Source: Candidatus Peregrinibacteria bacterium CG_4_9_14_0_2_um_filter_53_11
Lineage (GTDB): Bacteria > Patescibacteriota > Gracilibacteria > UBA1369 > UM-FILTER-53-11
Reading direction: 5' to 3'
Assembly (NCBI GenBank): GCA_002788775.1
Contig: PFRX01000043.1
Coordinates: 1-59,195 of the forward strand
Length of the DNA: 59,195 bases
Shown here: one piece after another, positions 1 through 9,071 of the stretch
Layout: each line of letters starts with the position of its first letter
Numbering within the stretch: position 1 is the first letter of the stretch
Position numbers and translations under genes: made by a program
Notes under the pieces: model-generated
Seen by the model: only the letters and a program-made list of their open reading frames with translations
Databases searched by the model: none
What the model was told of the DNA's origin: nothing

Positions 1-27
1 AAAGTTCGACTCCCATCATCTCCACCA
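1..27 (+). ncRNA. 3' end of a tRNA-Ala or tmRNA-like gene (partial)
   Basis: The first bases contain a T-loop (TTCGACT, 5-11) followed by the 3' side of a T-stem, a seven-base acceptor strand CATCTCC and ACCA ending at 27. The acceptor strand would place U at position 70, as in the G3-U70 pair of tRNA-Ala and tmRNA. The order matches the 3' end of ssrA. However, only the G just before the T-loop could pair in the T-stem; the preceding AAA does not match CCCAT. It may therefore be an imperfect copy or an error at the contig edge. The 5' part lies outside the window. Confidence 0.35.
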
Positions 28-29
28 GC

Positions 30-82
30 CTTCGCTCTACGAGCTACGGCTGGCGCAGCCGTAAGCGAGTAGTAAAGCGAAG
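30..82. repeat. Long imperfect palindrome
   Basis: An inverted repeat with the core TACGGCT-GGCGC-AGCCGTA and outer arms CTTCGCT / AGCGAAG. It folds into an interrupted stem of about 20 pairs. It follows the CCA end directly and has no T-tract, so it looks more like a dispersed palindromic repeat than a standard terminator. Confidence 0.5.
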
Positions 83-87
83 TGCTT

Positions 88-115
88 GCCCTTCGTAGCC
101 TTGGCGAAGAAGGGC
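88..115. repeat. Second GC-rich hairpin
   Basis: The arms GCCCTTC (88-94) and GAAGGGC (109-115) pair perfectly around a 14-nt loop. Its base composition resembles the preceding palindrome. It sits between the CCA end and the convergent ABC transporter gene, so it could help end transcription from either side, but it lacks a T-run. Confidence 0.4.
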
Positions 116-178
116 TGTAAATAACGTACATTTTGTTTGGCTAGAATTGGCTGGCGCTATGAATGGCGAACCAGCCTC

Positions 179-1960
179 CTACTCAATATATCCCCCGCTC
201 TGGTGGGCCCAGAGTTCGGCGTAGACTCCTTTTTTGCGGAGCAGCTGGGTGTGGCTGCCCATTTCGACAATCCGACCATCCTCCAAAACAACGATCCTAT
301 CCATCTTCATGATCGTACTCAGACGGTGGGCGATAACGATGCTCGTGCGGCCCTCAAGAATCTTTGAGATCGCCTTTTGGATAAGCTGTTCGGTAATACT
401 ATCCAGAGCGCTGGTCGCCTCATCTAAAACCAGAATGGGCTTATCAGCAAGAAAGGCTCGGGCCAGTGCGATGCGCTGACGCTCTCCACCACTCAACTTC
501 ACGCCCCTCTCGCCTACGGTCGTATCCAGTCCATAGGGCAGACGTTTTATGAAATCCCAGGCGTTGGCGCGTTTGGCGGCACTAATCAGCTCGGCTTCGG
601 TGGCCTCAGGGCGCGCAAAGGAGATGTTCTCACGGAGTGATCGGTGGAAGAGCTCGGGCTGTTGAGGGACGAGGGCGATCGACTCACGCAGACTCTCCTG
701 GGTGACTTTCGCAATATTCTGCCCATCGATTACGATACTTCCTCCATTAAGATCGTAGTAGCGCAACAGCAGCTTAACGAGAGTACTTTTTCCCGCACCA
801 CTGTGACCGACAAAAGCGATCGACTCACCCGGTGCAATTTCGAGCGAGAACTCGTCGACGTCGTTGCCTTTTGGCCGCCCCTCTCCATAGTTAAAGACGA
901 CTTTATCAAAAAGAAGGGCCCCCTTCTTAACCTTCAGCTTAGAAGCCCGTGGGCGGTCACGCACCTCGGGAATGAGCTCGTAGATCTCGGCCATCTCACT
1001 CGCATCGGCAAAGCGCCTGAAGAGTCGGTTAACCGCACCGCCAAAGTTCCAGAGGTTAGTGAAGAGCCAGAGGATATACGACTGAAAGAAGACGAAGTCA
1101 CCAACGTCAACAATACCGGCCTCCCATCCTCGGATCATCCACCAGATGAGATAGAGCTCAAAACAGCTCATAAAAACAGCCTGCCAAGCCATTACTCCTG
1201 AGCCGAGCAGCCAGGCCTTCAATCTAATATAGTAGGTTCTATCCACCGTAGCGGCAAAACGACGGCTCTCGGCCTTCTCGCGAGCGTAGGCCTTAACCGT
1301 CATATGATTGCCAAAGGAGTCGGCAAGCTCACCACCGATCACCGAATCGGCCGCGGCTGAGGCGGCATCATACTTAAACTTCCAGAGCGTGAGAATAACG
1401 TTAATACCCATGAAAAAGATAAGCCAGATCGCAAAGGCCAGTGCCACGCGCGGCAACTCTGTAAAAAAGATGACAATAATAACCGCGCTGACGATAATAT
1501 CGCGCCCTATCTGAAAAAAGATCGCATCGGCAATTCCCTCAAATGAGTTACTGAAACGAGTGACTTTCTTAACGAGCGAACCCGAAAAAGTGTTACCGAA
1601 AAAACGCATAGACTGGGCCTGCAAGAGCTGAAAGTTCTTCTTGTCCAGGTCGCGCATCACGCGAGATTCAAAAAAGGCAATCGCGAAATCAAAGATTCGC
1701 CAAGAGAGGATAAAGCCCACATAAAAAATAAGCAGCCAGTTAAAGACCGTCTTCGCCTCTGAAACCTGCGGATTTGGAGAGGCAAAAATATCAACCAGCC
1801 GGCGAACGAAGTAGGGATAGAAGGCGTCAAATGCGACACCGACGACGAGGCCGGCAATGACCAAAAAAAGAAGACCACGATGGTTCCTCAAGGTAAGCCA
1901 GTAAGCGCGCAAGACGCTCCCAACCGAAACACTCATAGGTGAGGAGTTTTTTTTAGACAT
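179..1960 (-). CDS. ABC exporter, fused permease and ATPase (MsbA/multidrug type)
   Basis: A 593-residue half-transporter. The N-terminal half (about 20-320) has the hydrophobic helices of an ABC type-1 transmembrane domain. The C-terminal half is the ATPase, with Walker A GHSGAGKST near residue 385, the signature LSGGERQR and Walker B ILVLDEATSALD. It should work as a homodimer in the inner membrane and export a lipid, drug or peptide; the substrate cannot be read from sequence. The start lies 21 nt after the secA stop on the same strand, so the two are probably co-transcribed. Length and motifs are normal. Confidence 0.9.
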   Translation of the reverse strand: MSKKNSSPMSVSVGSVLRAYWLTLRNHRGLLFLVIAGLVVGVAFDAFYPYFVRRLVDIFASPNPQVSEAKTVFNWLLIFYVGFILSWRIFDFAIAFFESRVMRDLDKKNFQLLQAQSMRFFGNTFSGSLVKKVTRFSNSFEGIADAIFFQIGRDIIVSAVIIVIFFTELPRVALAFAIWLIFFMGINVILTLWKFKYDAASAAADSVIGGELADSFGNHMTVKAYAREKAESRRFAATVDRTYYIRLKAWLLGSGVMAWQAVFMSCFELYLIWWMIRGWEAGIVDVGDFVFFQSYILWLFTNLWNFGGAVNRLFRRFADASEMAEIYELIPEVRDRPRASKLKVKKGALLFDKVVFNYGEGRPKGNDVDEFSLEIAPGESIAFVGHSGAGKSTLVKLLLRYYDLNGGSIVIDGQNIAKVTQESLRESIALVPQQPELFHRSLRENISFARPEATEAELISAAKRANAWDFIKRLPYGLDTTVGERGVKLSGGERQRIALARAFLADKPILVLDEATSALDSITEQLIQKAISKILEGRTSIVIAHRLSTIMKMDRIVVLEDGRIVEMGSHTQLLRKKGVYAELWAHQSGGYIE

Positions 1961-1981
1961 AAAGCATTGAACTAAAGGAAA

Positions 1982-4636
1982 CTAAGCCTGTCCGTGACAC
2001 TTCTTGTACTTCTTACCGGAGCCACAGAAGCAGGGGTCGTTACGTCCAACCTCAGGCTGACTGATCGTCGCACTGACGTTGGGCTGCTGAGGTTTGGCCA
2101 GGAACGGATTCGCCCCCATGACTGGACGATCGCCGGCCAGGACACCCTCGATCTGAGTCTGGTTCGTCTGGAGCTTCTGAGGCTCGTTGACGATCTGAAC
2201 AGGTACAGGATGGGGCTGCTCGCGCTGGATCTCGAACTTGAAGAGGGCGTTGATCGCATTACGCTGTATCGTACCGAGCATCTCGGTGAACATCTCGAAA
2301 GCCTCGCGCTTGTACTCAATAAGGGGATCTTTCTGGCCATAGCCCCGGAGGGCAACTCCCTCACGAAGACGGGACATGTTGTCGATATGCTCCATCCAGA
2401 CGATGTCGATTGAACGAAGGTAGACGGAGCGCTCGAGCGAGCGAAGGAGCTTTGAGCCCTCTTCTTCGGTAAAGTCGGGGATACTGCGCTCACGTGCTGC
2501 ATAGACTTTCCAGAAGTAGTGCTTAACATAGTCGATCATGTCATCCTGACGATCGAATGCGGCGAAGGTTTCCATAGAGAAGTCGTCTTTGGACTCGCCG
2601 GCAATCGCCTCAACCAGCTTGTGGATAGCCGCATAGTCCCAGTTTTCAGTCTCGTTACCGGGAGTGTGAGCCAGTACGATCCGCTCGGCCTCCTTTTCCA
2701 AAAGGAGCAGCACATTGTTCTTAATATCGGTGGAAAAGAGAATCGTACGGCGACGTTTGTAGACGATTTCTCGCTGCTTGTTCATAACATCATCGTAGTC
2801 GACAAGGTGTTTGCGGATTTCAAAGTTACGCCCCTCAACCTTCTTCTGAGCACTTTCGATAGAGTTGGAGATAATGCCATTTTCGATGGGCATGTCGTCG
2901 GGGACTTTCAAAAACTCCATCATCTTTTGAACACGCTCGCCACCGAAGAGGCGCATCAGCTCATCATCCATCGAGACGAAAAACTGGCTCGTTCCGGGAT
3001 CTCCCTGACGACCACTTCGTCCACGAAGCTGATTATCAATACGTCGAGACTCATGCCGCTCAGTACCGAGAATGTAAAGACCGCCCAGGTCGGAGACTCC
3101 CTCACCCAGCTTGATATCGGTTCCACGACCGGCCATATTTGTCGCGATTGTAACAGCCCCCATCTGTCCGGCCATAGCGACGATCTCAGCCTCACGCTCA
3201 TGCTGTTTTGCGTTGAGAACCGTGTGCGGAACCCCGTGATCGGTGAGGAGTTTGCTCAAAATCTCAGACTTTTCAATGGAGATCGTACCGATCAAAACCG
3301 GCTGTTTTTTCTTATGCAACTCCTGAACCCGCTTAACGACGGCACTGTACTTTCCACGCTGATTCTTATAGACGGAGTCGGGCAGATCCTGACGAGCCAA
3401 GATCCTGTTGGTGGGCATCACCAAGGTCTCGAGCTTGTAGATATTCGCAAACTCACCAGCCTCGGTAAGGGCGGTACCGGTCATACCAGCAAGTTTCTTA
3501 AAGAGACGGAAGTAGTTTTGGAATGAGATGGTGGCGAGCGTCCGGCTCTCGCGGTGAACCTCAACATTTTCCTTTGCCTCAAGCGCCTGGTGAAGACCAT
3601 CGGAGTAGCGACGACCGGGCATCAGACGGCCCGTAAACTCATCGACGATAACGACCTCACCATTCTGCACAACATAATCAGTATCACGCTTAAAGATGGC
3701 CTGTGCCTTGAGTGACTGCTCGATATGGTGGACCTCCGCGAAACCACCCTCGGCATAAATATTATCCATTCCAAGCAGCTTTTCGAGTTTCGAGATACCT
3801 CCCTCGGTTAGAGTGGCGGCGCGCATCTTCTCATCCACCTCATAGTCCTCACTTTCTTGAAGCTGAGGGATGAGACGAGCATAGCGGTAGTACTTCTCGG
3901 TCGACTCCTCGGCGGGGTTGGAGATAATCAGCGGCGTTCGGGCCTCATCAATCAAGATCGAGTCAACCTCATCGACGATGGCGTAATTGAGCTCACGCTG
4001 AACCATATGTTCGGGATCGGTGGACATGTTATCGCGAAGGTAGTCGAAACCGAACTCGTTGTTGGTACCATAGGTAACATCGGCGTTATAGGCCTCCTTC
4101 TTTTCAAGGTGAGACTGGCCCTGAGAAATAATCCCCACGCTCAGTCCCAAGAACTCAAAAAGTCCGCGCATCCACTCGGCATCACGATGAGCCAGGTACT
4201 CATTAACGGTAACAAGATAGACTCCACGTCCTTCAAGCGCATTAAGATAAATGGCCATCGTACAGACCAGCGTCTTACCCTCACCGGTTTTCATCTCGGC
4301 AATCTTTCCCTGATGAAGGACGACGGCTCCAAGAAGCTGGACGTCGAAAGGAATCATATTCCACTCAACCTCCTGACCACGTACCATCCACTTTTTTCCC
4401 ACAAGGCGGCGGCAGGCATTTTTCACTAAGGCAAAGGCTTCGGGGAGGATATCATCGACAGTTTCCCCTTCTTTTAAGCGTTTTTTAAGCTCGAGCGTCT
4501 TGGCGGGAAAGTACTCGTCTTGAAGTGTCTCTTGATAGTGGTTTTCCAGCTCGTTGATTTTATAGACAAGCGGCCAGATCTTCTTGATCTCCTTCTCGTT
4601 TGGGTCACCAAAGAGCTTGTGGATAAGATTAATCAT
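1982..4636 (-). CDS. secA: Preprotein translocase ATPase SecA
   Basis: An 884-residue motor that drives unfolded preproteins through SecYEG. Walker A MKTGEGKT lies at about 115-122, [13 protein letters not shown] is the DEAD-box region, and [17 protein letters not shown] with [11 protein letters not shown] belongs to the second motor domain. The C-terminus ends in a zinc-binding SEC-C tail, [13 protein letters not shown]. The length is normal for a bacterial SecA. There is no Shine-Dalgarno sequence before the ATG. It sits between a sugar transferase gene and an ABC exporter, both on the same strand. Confidence 0.98.
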   Translation of the reverse strand: MINLIHKLFGDPNEKEIKKIWPLVYKINELENHYQETLQDEYFPAKTLELKKRLKEGETVDDILPEAFALVKNACRRLVGKKWMVRGQEVEWNMIPFDVQLLGAVVLHQGKIAEMKTGEGKTLVCTMAIYLNALEGRGVYLVTVNEYLAHRDAEWMRGLFEFLGLSVGIISQGQSHLEKKEAYNADVTYGTNNEFGFDYLRDNMSTDPEHMVQRELNYAIVDEVDSILIDEARTPLIISNPAEESTEKYYRYARLIPQLQESEDYEVDEKMRAATLTEGGISKLEKLLGMDNIYAEGGFAEVHHIEQSLKAQAIFKRDTDYVVQNGEVVIVDEFTGRLMPGRRYSDGLHQALEAKENVEVHRESRTLATISFQNYFRLFKKLAGMTGTALTEAGEFANIYKLETLVMPTNRILARQDLPDSVYKNQRGKYSAVVKRVQELHKKKQPVLIGTISIEKSEILSKLLTDHGVPHTVLNAKQHEREAEIVAMAGQMGAVTIATNMAGRGTDIKLGEGVSDLGGLYILGTERHESRRIDNQLRGRSGRQGDPGTSQFFVSMDDELMRLFGGERVQKMMEFLKVPDDMPIENGIISNSIESAQKKVEGRNFEIRKHLVDYDDVMNKQREIVYKRRRTILFSTDIKNNVLLLLEKEAERIVLAHTPGNETENWDYAAIHKLVEAIAGESKDDFSMETFAAFDRQDDMIDYVKHYFWKVYAARERSIPDFTEEEGSKLLRSLERSVYLRSIDIVWMEHIDNMSRLREGVALRGYGQKDPLIEYKREAFEMFTEMLGTIQRNAINALFKFEIQREQPHPVPVQIVNEPQKLQTNQTQIEGVLAGDRPVMGANPFLAKPQQPNVSATISQPEVGRNDPCFCGSGKKYKKCHGQA

Positions 4637-4790
4637 AGTAGGAAGTAGTTTTAGGAGGATTAGTAGGGCAAAAGCAGTGACAGGATACAGCTAAAAAGCC
4701 TACCGAGCAAAGATTCTCTCGAAGCAAAAGGTGGACCGGAGAGCGAAGAATCCGCTCACAGTCTGCCAGCAAGGCCGACTCCGGCTCCTC

Positions 4791-6191
4791 CTACTCTTTG
4801 TAGGGCCTCAAAAGGACAAAAACGGTTTTAACGAGGATTTTGATATCGAGCCAGAGAGACCAGTTTTCGATGTAAAACGTATCGAGCCGGACCTCCTCGT
4901 CGAAGGGGAGGTCAGAGCGGCCGCTAATCTGAGCGAGACCGGTAATCCCCGGCTTGATTGAAAGGACAAATTTTTGTTTACGCTGGTACTTCTCAACCTC
5001 TTCGGGAAGGTGCGGCCTGGGCCCAACGAGACTCATCTCCCCAACGAGGACGTTCCAAAGCTGAGGCAGCTCGTCTATTGAGGTACGTCTCAAAAAGCGA
5101 CCAACTCGTGTAATCCTGGGATCATTTTTAATCTTAACGAGTGGTGAGTCTTTGCGAACGTCATTTGAGGCGAGCTCCCCGTAACGCATGCTGTGGGTCC
5201 CCGCCTTCATCGTCCTAAACTTGAGGAAGGAAAAACGGCGGCCGCGCTCGCCAACGCGTGTGGCAGGCGTCCCATCATCGAGATAGCGGAAGAGAACGGT
5301 CCCGGCCGAGTCCACCTTAATTATGAGCGCAACGACTAACAAAAAGGGCGAGAGGATGACCAGTCCAAGAAGTGAGGCGAAAATATCAAAAATGCGCTTA
5401 ACCACCTTCCCCCAGCCATCAAGTGGGGTCTTACGCAGTGAGATGAGGGGGATTCGCCCAACCGGCGAGATCTCGATATTGCTCTGCTGAACCTCCAAAA
5501 CATCGGGCACAAAGTGAAACTCAAGATGCCGCTCACGACAGAGCGCAAGCAGAGACTCGGTCTCCGTGCGCTCGGCTCGCGTCTGGATAACCTCTTCGAC
5601 AGTGGGATGCTTCTTTAAAAACTCCTCTAACTCCCCGAGCCCCTTAACCCTACCCATGATAGTAACCGCCCCGGTAGCTAAGAGCATCTTCTCTAGATAG
5701 TCGACAATCGAGTCGCTCCCGACGAAGACGATCCGCCTCTTGCCGATGCCGTGGGCGAGGAAGAGCTCTTGAATAAGCCGAATAACTCCCCTACCAACAA
5801 TCGTGAAAATCGCGATGAAAGCGGTTGTGAGGAAGAGAACCAGACGCGAAAACGGAAAGGCGCGAATGACAAAGTAGTAGGTGATGACGGCCATAAGCCA
5901 GAGGAGCGAGGCGAAAAGAATTTTGCTGATCTCACGGCCCGTGGTAGTTCGGGTTTTAAGCGAGTAGCCGCCCAAAAAGGCGACTATGATGAGGAAGAGT
6001 CCCCCACCCCAGAGTGCGAGTGAGACGTAGGCGTCAAATGAGGGAAAAGAAAGAAGGTCGGGACGCTTGAAGAAGTCGGGAAGCCAGGCCTCCTCAGCAC
6101 GCAGATAGTAGGCCGCAAGAAAGGCCCCCAGAACGAAGATCAGATCAAAGGGGATGCGAAGGAGGCCGAGGGCGATTTCAAAACGCTTCAT
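4791..6191 (-). CDS. Undecaprenyl-phosphate sugar phosphotransferase (WbaP/WcaJ-like)
   Basis: A membrane enzyme that transfers a sugar 1-phosphate from a nucleotide sugar to the lipid carrier, starting a surface polysaccharide or glycan chain. The N-terminal part has about four hydrophobic helices and a Rossmann-like CoA-binding-type region (RRIVFVGSDS). The C-terminal half is the bacterial sugar transferase domain: a membrane re-entrant segment after KRIFDI, then KFRTM, RRTSIDELPQLWNV, GPRPHLP and PGITGLAQISGR. I start at MKRFEIAL (6191). An upstream in-frame ATG (6233) would add 14 atypical residues and lies inside a palindromic element. The 467 residues fit the family. Confidence 0.9.
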   Translation of the reverse strand: MKRFEIALGLLRIPFDLIFVLGAFLAAYYLRAEEAWLPDFFKRPDLLSFPSFDAYVSLALWGGGLFLIIVAFLGGYSLKTRTTTGREISKILFASLLWLMAVITYYFVIRAFPFSRLVLFLTTAFIAIFTIVGRGVIRLIQELFLAHGIGKRRIVFVGSDSIVDYLEKMLLATGAVTIMGRVKGLGELEEFLKKHPTVEEVIQTRAERTETESLLALCRERHLEFHFVPDVLEVQQSNIEISPVGRIPLISLRKTPLDGWGKVVKRIFDIFASLLGLVILSPFLLVVALIIKVDSAGTVLFRYLDDGTPATRVGERGRRFSFLKFRTMKAGTHSMRYGELASNDVRKDSPLVKIKNDPRITRVGRFLRRTSIDELPQLWNVLVGEMSLVGPRPHLPEEVEKYQRKQKFVLSIKPGITGLAQISGRSDLPFDEEVRLDTFYIENWSLWLDIKILVKTVFVLLRPYKE

Positions 6192-6212
6192 AGAATCGTA
6201 GCCAAGATACAG

Positions 6213-6277
6213 GAAACAGGATTCTGAATTCAATCCAGAACCACATAATGGGTATCCCTGAGGGATGATCCTGTTTC
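6213..6277. other. Palindromic three-stem element abutting rnpB
   Basis: Outer arms GAAACAGGAT (6213-6222) and ATCCTGTTTC (6268-6277) pair perfectly over 10 bp. They enclose two further perfect hairpins: TTCTG/CAGAA (6222-6226 with 6236-6240, sharing base 6222 with the outer arm) and ATCCCT-G-AGGGAT (6254-6266). The element begins 2 nt beyond the rnpB P1 helix and ends 21 nt before the sugar transferase start. It may stop or process rnpB transcripts, but it has no T-tract. Confidence 0.5.
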
Positions 6278-6279
6278 AT

Positions 6280-6686
6280 GATCTTCTACAGTATCATAAG
6301 CCGAGTTCTGTTCCCCACCGAGGTGGGGTGCGATCATCTCTCTCGATCTCACATTGCTGTGAGACTCTAGCGGCAGGCAGTGTGGTCGTCTGAACCTACG
6401 AAACTCCACATCTCCCATCCTGCCTTGCTGCGGAAAGGGTTTACCCGGACATGCACGTCGCCGTGCAGCCTTATCCGTAGCCGTCTCCGCCGAGGCGAAG
6501 GGACACCGGACAACTTTTCACCTTTAGCTCCACCGAAGTGAAGCGAGTATCGTCTCTGTGGCACTTTCCCTACCTCACAAGGAGGCGGTCGCCGTTAGCG
6601 ACTTTCCCGGTTCAGTGCAGCTCGGACTTTCCTCCCCGAGGGCGGTAAAAACCGCGATAGGGGCGATCGCTCAACTGTAAAAGATC
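6280..6686 (-). ncRNA. rnpB: RNase P RNA (M1 RNA)
   Basis: The catalytic RNA that trims tRNA 5' leaders. On the minus strand it has the conserved GAGGAAAGTCCGAGCT near the 5' end and ACAGAACTCGGCTTA near the 3' end. The P1 helix pairs 6674-6686 with 6280-6292 over 13 positions with one G-U pair, which fixes the ends and gives about 407 nt. A TATAAT box lies 6 nt upstream of the inferred 5' end. The protein subunit rnpA is also in this window at 55071. Confidence 0.95.
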
Positions 6687-6692
6687 ACCGGC

Positions 6693-6698
6693 ATTATA
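6693..6698 (-). promoter_or_regulatory. -10 box of rnpB
   Basis: TATAAT on the minus strand, 6 nt before the first base of the P1 helix, which is the right distance for a start at 6686. The upstream -35 position overlaps the terminator of the next gene and has no good match. Confidence 0.7.
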
Positions 6699-6704
6699 GT
6701 CGAA

Positions 6705-6743
6705 AACAAAAAAAACTCCACACCACCGTAAGGCATGTGGAGT
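6705..6743 (-). terminator. Rho-independent terminator after the 6797-7360 gene
   Basis: On the minus strand ACTCCAC (6737-6743) pairs with GTGGAGT (6715-6721), with inner CC/GG pairs, followed at once by a run of eight T. It lies 53 nt past the stop of the hypothetical gene and just upstream of rnpB, so it insulates rnpB. Confidence 0.85.
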
Positions 6744-6796
6744 TTCAGAAGTCAGATGAGATCTATTGCACTCACCGATCTGAAGGTCACAACATT

Positions 6797-7360
6797 TTAA
6801 AGACCATCAATCACATCACGAGCCTTGGACTCAACAGCCGCTACTGCCGCCTTAGCCTCAGCCTCAATAACAGGACCTTTTTCAAGGAGCGCAACAACCT
6901 CGGCAGGAGTCCCGACCTTCCCCTCAACGACGGGCCTTTCGTTGCCAAAATCTGACGGTAGCACCTTAATATGGTACTCGCCGGTACTAGGATCAACTGA
7001 GAGTAGACCTTTAGTATAAACCTCCTCGCCGTTGACCTCGTCTCGGAAGGTGATAGACATCGTAGTTATATTGTCCTTTAAGCTAGGAGCACCCATAACA
7101 ATACCCAAGTCCTCAAGCGCAGAGACCATGGCTTGCTTCTTTGCCTCAAGCGGGGACTTTTTTTGTGCTCGATCAAGAGTGGCAACCGCCCTATCAACAG
7201 TGTTCCCCCCTTCTTTCATACCATTAACCAGCTTGAGCCCAGAAGCCCCCTTTACCTCTTGGAGCTCATTTTTGGAAAGAGTATCACTACCACCTTCGGG
7301 ACTTTTGAAAACAAATCGGACGGCCGAATCAAACAAATTCTTAGTACAGCTGAATAACAT
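6797..7360 (-). CDS. Hypothetical protein, 187 residues
   Basis: I do not recognise a family. The protein starts MLFSCTKNLF, then has a polar, partly helical stretch (about 25-90) and an Ala/Glu-rich C-terminal helix. The middle (ITTMSITFRDEV, then GLLSVDPSTGEYHIKVLP) looks like beta strands. There is no clear signal peptide or membrane helix. The start at 7360 is chosen because a good promoter lies at 7413-7441; an upstream in-frame ATG at 7441 would fall inside it. The gene forms its own unit with a promoter and an intrinsic terminator, so it is probably real and expressed. Confidence 0.7.
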   Translation of the reverse strand: MLFSCTKNLFDSAVRFVFKSPEGGSDTLSKNELQEVKGASGLKLVNGMKEGGNTVDRAVATLDRAQKKSPLEAKKQAMVSALEDLGIVMGAPSLKDNITTMSITFRDEVNGEEVYTKGLLSVDPSTGEYHIKVLPSDFGNERPVVEGKVGTPAEVVALLEKGPVIEAEAKAAVAAVESKARDVIDGL

Positions 7361-7412
7361 AGTTTTTATTGGTATATGTATTTTGCGAGTTAATTTGTTA
7401 ACTGCTTTTAAT

Positions 7413-7441
7413 ATTATAACATATTTTCTGATTAGAATCAA
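7413..7441 (-). promoter_or_regulatory. Promoter of the 187-residue hypothetical gene
   Basis: TTGATT (7436-7441), a 17-nt spacer and TATAAT (7413-7418) on the minus strand. The transcript start would be near 7406, leaving a leader of about 45 nt. The -35 box touches the stop of the TPR gene upstream. Confidence 0.75.
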
Positions 7442-7444
7442 TAC

Positions 7445-8044
7445 CTAGGCAAGCCGCTTCCCCATGCGCCTGTACTCCTTCTGGAAAAACTGGCATGCCT
7501 TCAGGCACTCTCGAGCCTTATCATTCTCGGGCTCGATGGCCAGAACAGTGCTGAAAAGCTCGATCGCACGAGCGAAGTTTTTGTCATTAAGATAGCAGAC
7601 ACCGAGATCACAGAGGATCAGGCAGTCATCCTGCGAAAGGTTGAGAGCGCGTTCAAGGACGATAATCCCCTTCTTCTTCTGTCCATAATGGAAGAGTGAC
7701 CAGCCAAGGCAGCGAAGAATCTCAGGATGATTAGACTGAAGCTGGTCGGCACGCTCAAGAGTTTCGATCGAAAGCTCCCACTCTCCAAGGGCAGAGTAGG
7801 TAAACCCAAGAAGGTAGTTCGCATTGGCCGAGTCGGGGTCGAGGGCGATGCTCCGCTTAAGAGCCTTGAGTGCTCGCTCATACTCACGAAGTGAGAGATA
7901 GTTATCACCAAGCTCCTCATAGGCCTCAACACACTCGAGGTCACTCATGAGAATATTCTGACAGAGTGAGACCGCCTCTTCGTGGCGCCCCTCCATCTTA
8001 AGCTCATCTGCTTTCACAATAAGCTGCTCGGTGAACGTATCCAT
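7445..8044 (-). CDS. Tetratricopeptide-repeat protein
   Basis: A 199-residue, probably cytoplasmic protein made almost entirely of TPR units of about 34 residues. Clear repeat signatures are AYEELGDNYLSLREYERALKA, ANYLLGFTYSALGEWELSIE and ILCDLGVCYLNDKNFARAIE. Such repeats form a superhelix that binds partner proteins, so it is likely a scaffold or adaptor; no enzyme domain is present. It has its own promoter (8114-8142) and no evident partner among its neighbours. Confidence 0.85.
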   Translation of the reverse strand: MDTFTEQLIVKADELKMEGRHEEAVSLCQNILMSDLECVEAYEELGDNYLSLREYERALKALKRSIALDPDSANANYLLGFTYSALGEWELSIETLERADQLQSNHPEILRCLGWSLFHYGQKKKGIIVLERALNLSQDDCLILCDLGVCYLNDKNFARAIELFSTVLAIEPENDKARECLKACQFFQKEYRRMGKRLA

Positions 8045-8113
8045 ATGTTTTTGTTTTAAGATGTAATTTTTTTTGATTCTCCCGTGTCTCGCCCTTTTTT
8101 TAAGCGATCACTC

Positions 8114-8142
8114 ATTATAACTTTTTCACGCCAAAAAATCAA
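8114..8142 (-). promoter_or_regulatory. Promoter of the TPR gene
   Basis: TTGATT (8137-8142), a 17-nt spacer and TATAAT (8114-8119) on the minus strand. The predicted leader is about 60 nt. The same -35 hexamer and spacing occur before ftsH and the 187-residue gene, which suggests a housekeeping consensus. Confidence 0.75.
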
Positions 8143-8186
8143 TCCCTCTCAACAGATGACAGAGACGGCCAAGGTAAGCCAAAATT

Positions 8187-9068
8187 CTAGCGAATAGTTT
8201 TGAGGTAGGCCCTAAGCTCGGGGCCCAGATCGGGACGCTTCAGTGCGAAATCGATGGTTGCTTGAAGAAAACCAAACTTATCCCCCGTGTCATAGCGCTT
8301 GCCCTTAACCTCGTAGCCGTAGAGAGGCTGCCGTCCGGCGAGCATCTCAAAGGCGGAGATAAGACGTATCTCTCCATCGGGCCCCTTGGGTGCCTTCTCA
8401 AGAGCGGCCATAACCTCGGGAGTAATGATGTACTTACCAATAATAGCGAGATTTGAGGGTGCCTTACTTGGCGAGGGCTTCTCTACAAAGCCCGTGAGCT
8501 CATGCAAACGGCCGGTAGAGCGTCCCGACTTCACAATGCCGTACTTGTGCGTCTGGCTCTTCTCAACCTGCTGGAGGGCTATTACGGGCCCCTGCTCTTT
8601 CTCGTAAACATCAATGAGCTGCCTAAGCGCAGGAACTCTGTAGTCCACGAGATCGTCGCCAAAAAGGACGGCGAAGGGCTCGTCACCAACAACCTCCTTG
8701 GCACAGAGGATCGCGTGGCCGTCACCAAGTGGCTTGGGCTGACGCACATAGACAAAACGTGCCATCTCGGGAATCATCCTCACGGCCTTCAGAAGCTCAC
8801 GCTTTCCACGCTCAACAAGCGTCTGCTCGAGCTCGTAGGAGTAGTCGAAATGGTCCTCAATCGACCGCTTTCCACGGCCGGTGACGATAATAATCTCTTC
8901 GATGCCCGAGGCGACCGCCTCCTCGACAAGATACTGAATAACGGGCTTGTCGACGATCGGGAGCATCTCTTTTGGCTGAGACTTGGTGACCGGCAGGAAA
9001 CGTGTCCCAAAACCCGCGGCCGGGAAGACCGCTTTTCTGATCTTGTGAGGTTGGGAGGATGAGGCCAT
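8187..9068 (-). CDS. galU: UTP--glucose-1-phosphate uridylyltransferase
   Basis: Makes UDP-glucose from UTP and glucose 1-phosphate for surface glycans. The nucleotide-binding signature PAAGFGTRFLPVTKS with PKEMLPIVDKPVIQY is at the N-terminus (about 16-45); later come FGDDLVDY, VEKP and the RYDTGDKFGF segment. The 293 residues match GalU. It is the last gene of a minus-strand run with hsp20 (gap 3 nt) and ftsH. The product would fit the needs of the nearby sugar transferase pathway. Confidence 0.93.
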   Translation of the reverse strand: MASSSQPHKIRKAVFPAAGFGTRFLPVTKSQPKEMLPIVDKPVIQYLVEEAVASGIEEIIIVTGRGKRSIEDHFDYSYELEQTLVERGKRELLKAVRMIPEMARFVYVRQPKPLGDGHAILCAKEVVGDEPFAVLFGDDLVDYRVPALRQLIDVYEKEQGPVIALQQVEKSQTHKYGIVKSGRSTGRLHELTGFVEKPSPSKAPSNLAIIGKYIITPEVMAALEKAPKGPDGEIRLISAFEMLAGRQPLYGYEVKGKRYDTGDKFGFLQATIDFALKRPDLGPELRAYLKTIR

Positions 9069-9071
9069 AGC

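Noticed and set aside
2519-3526. A 335-codon open frame on the plus strand inside secA
   Set aside because: It lies entirely antisense to conserved secA coding sequence and shows no domain; the same holds for similar long frames antisense to ftsH (10014-10847) and ftsK (30409-31311).
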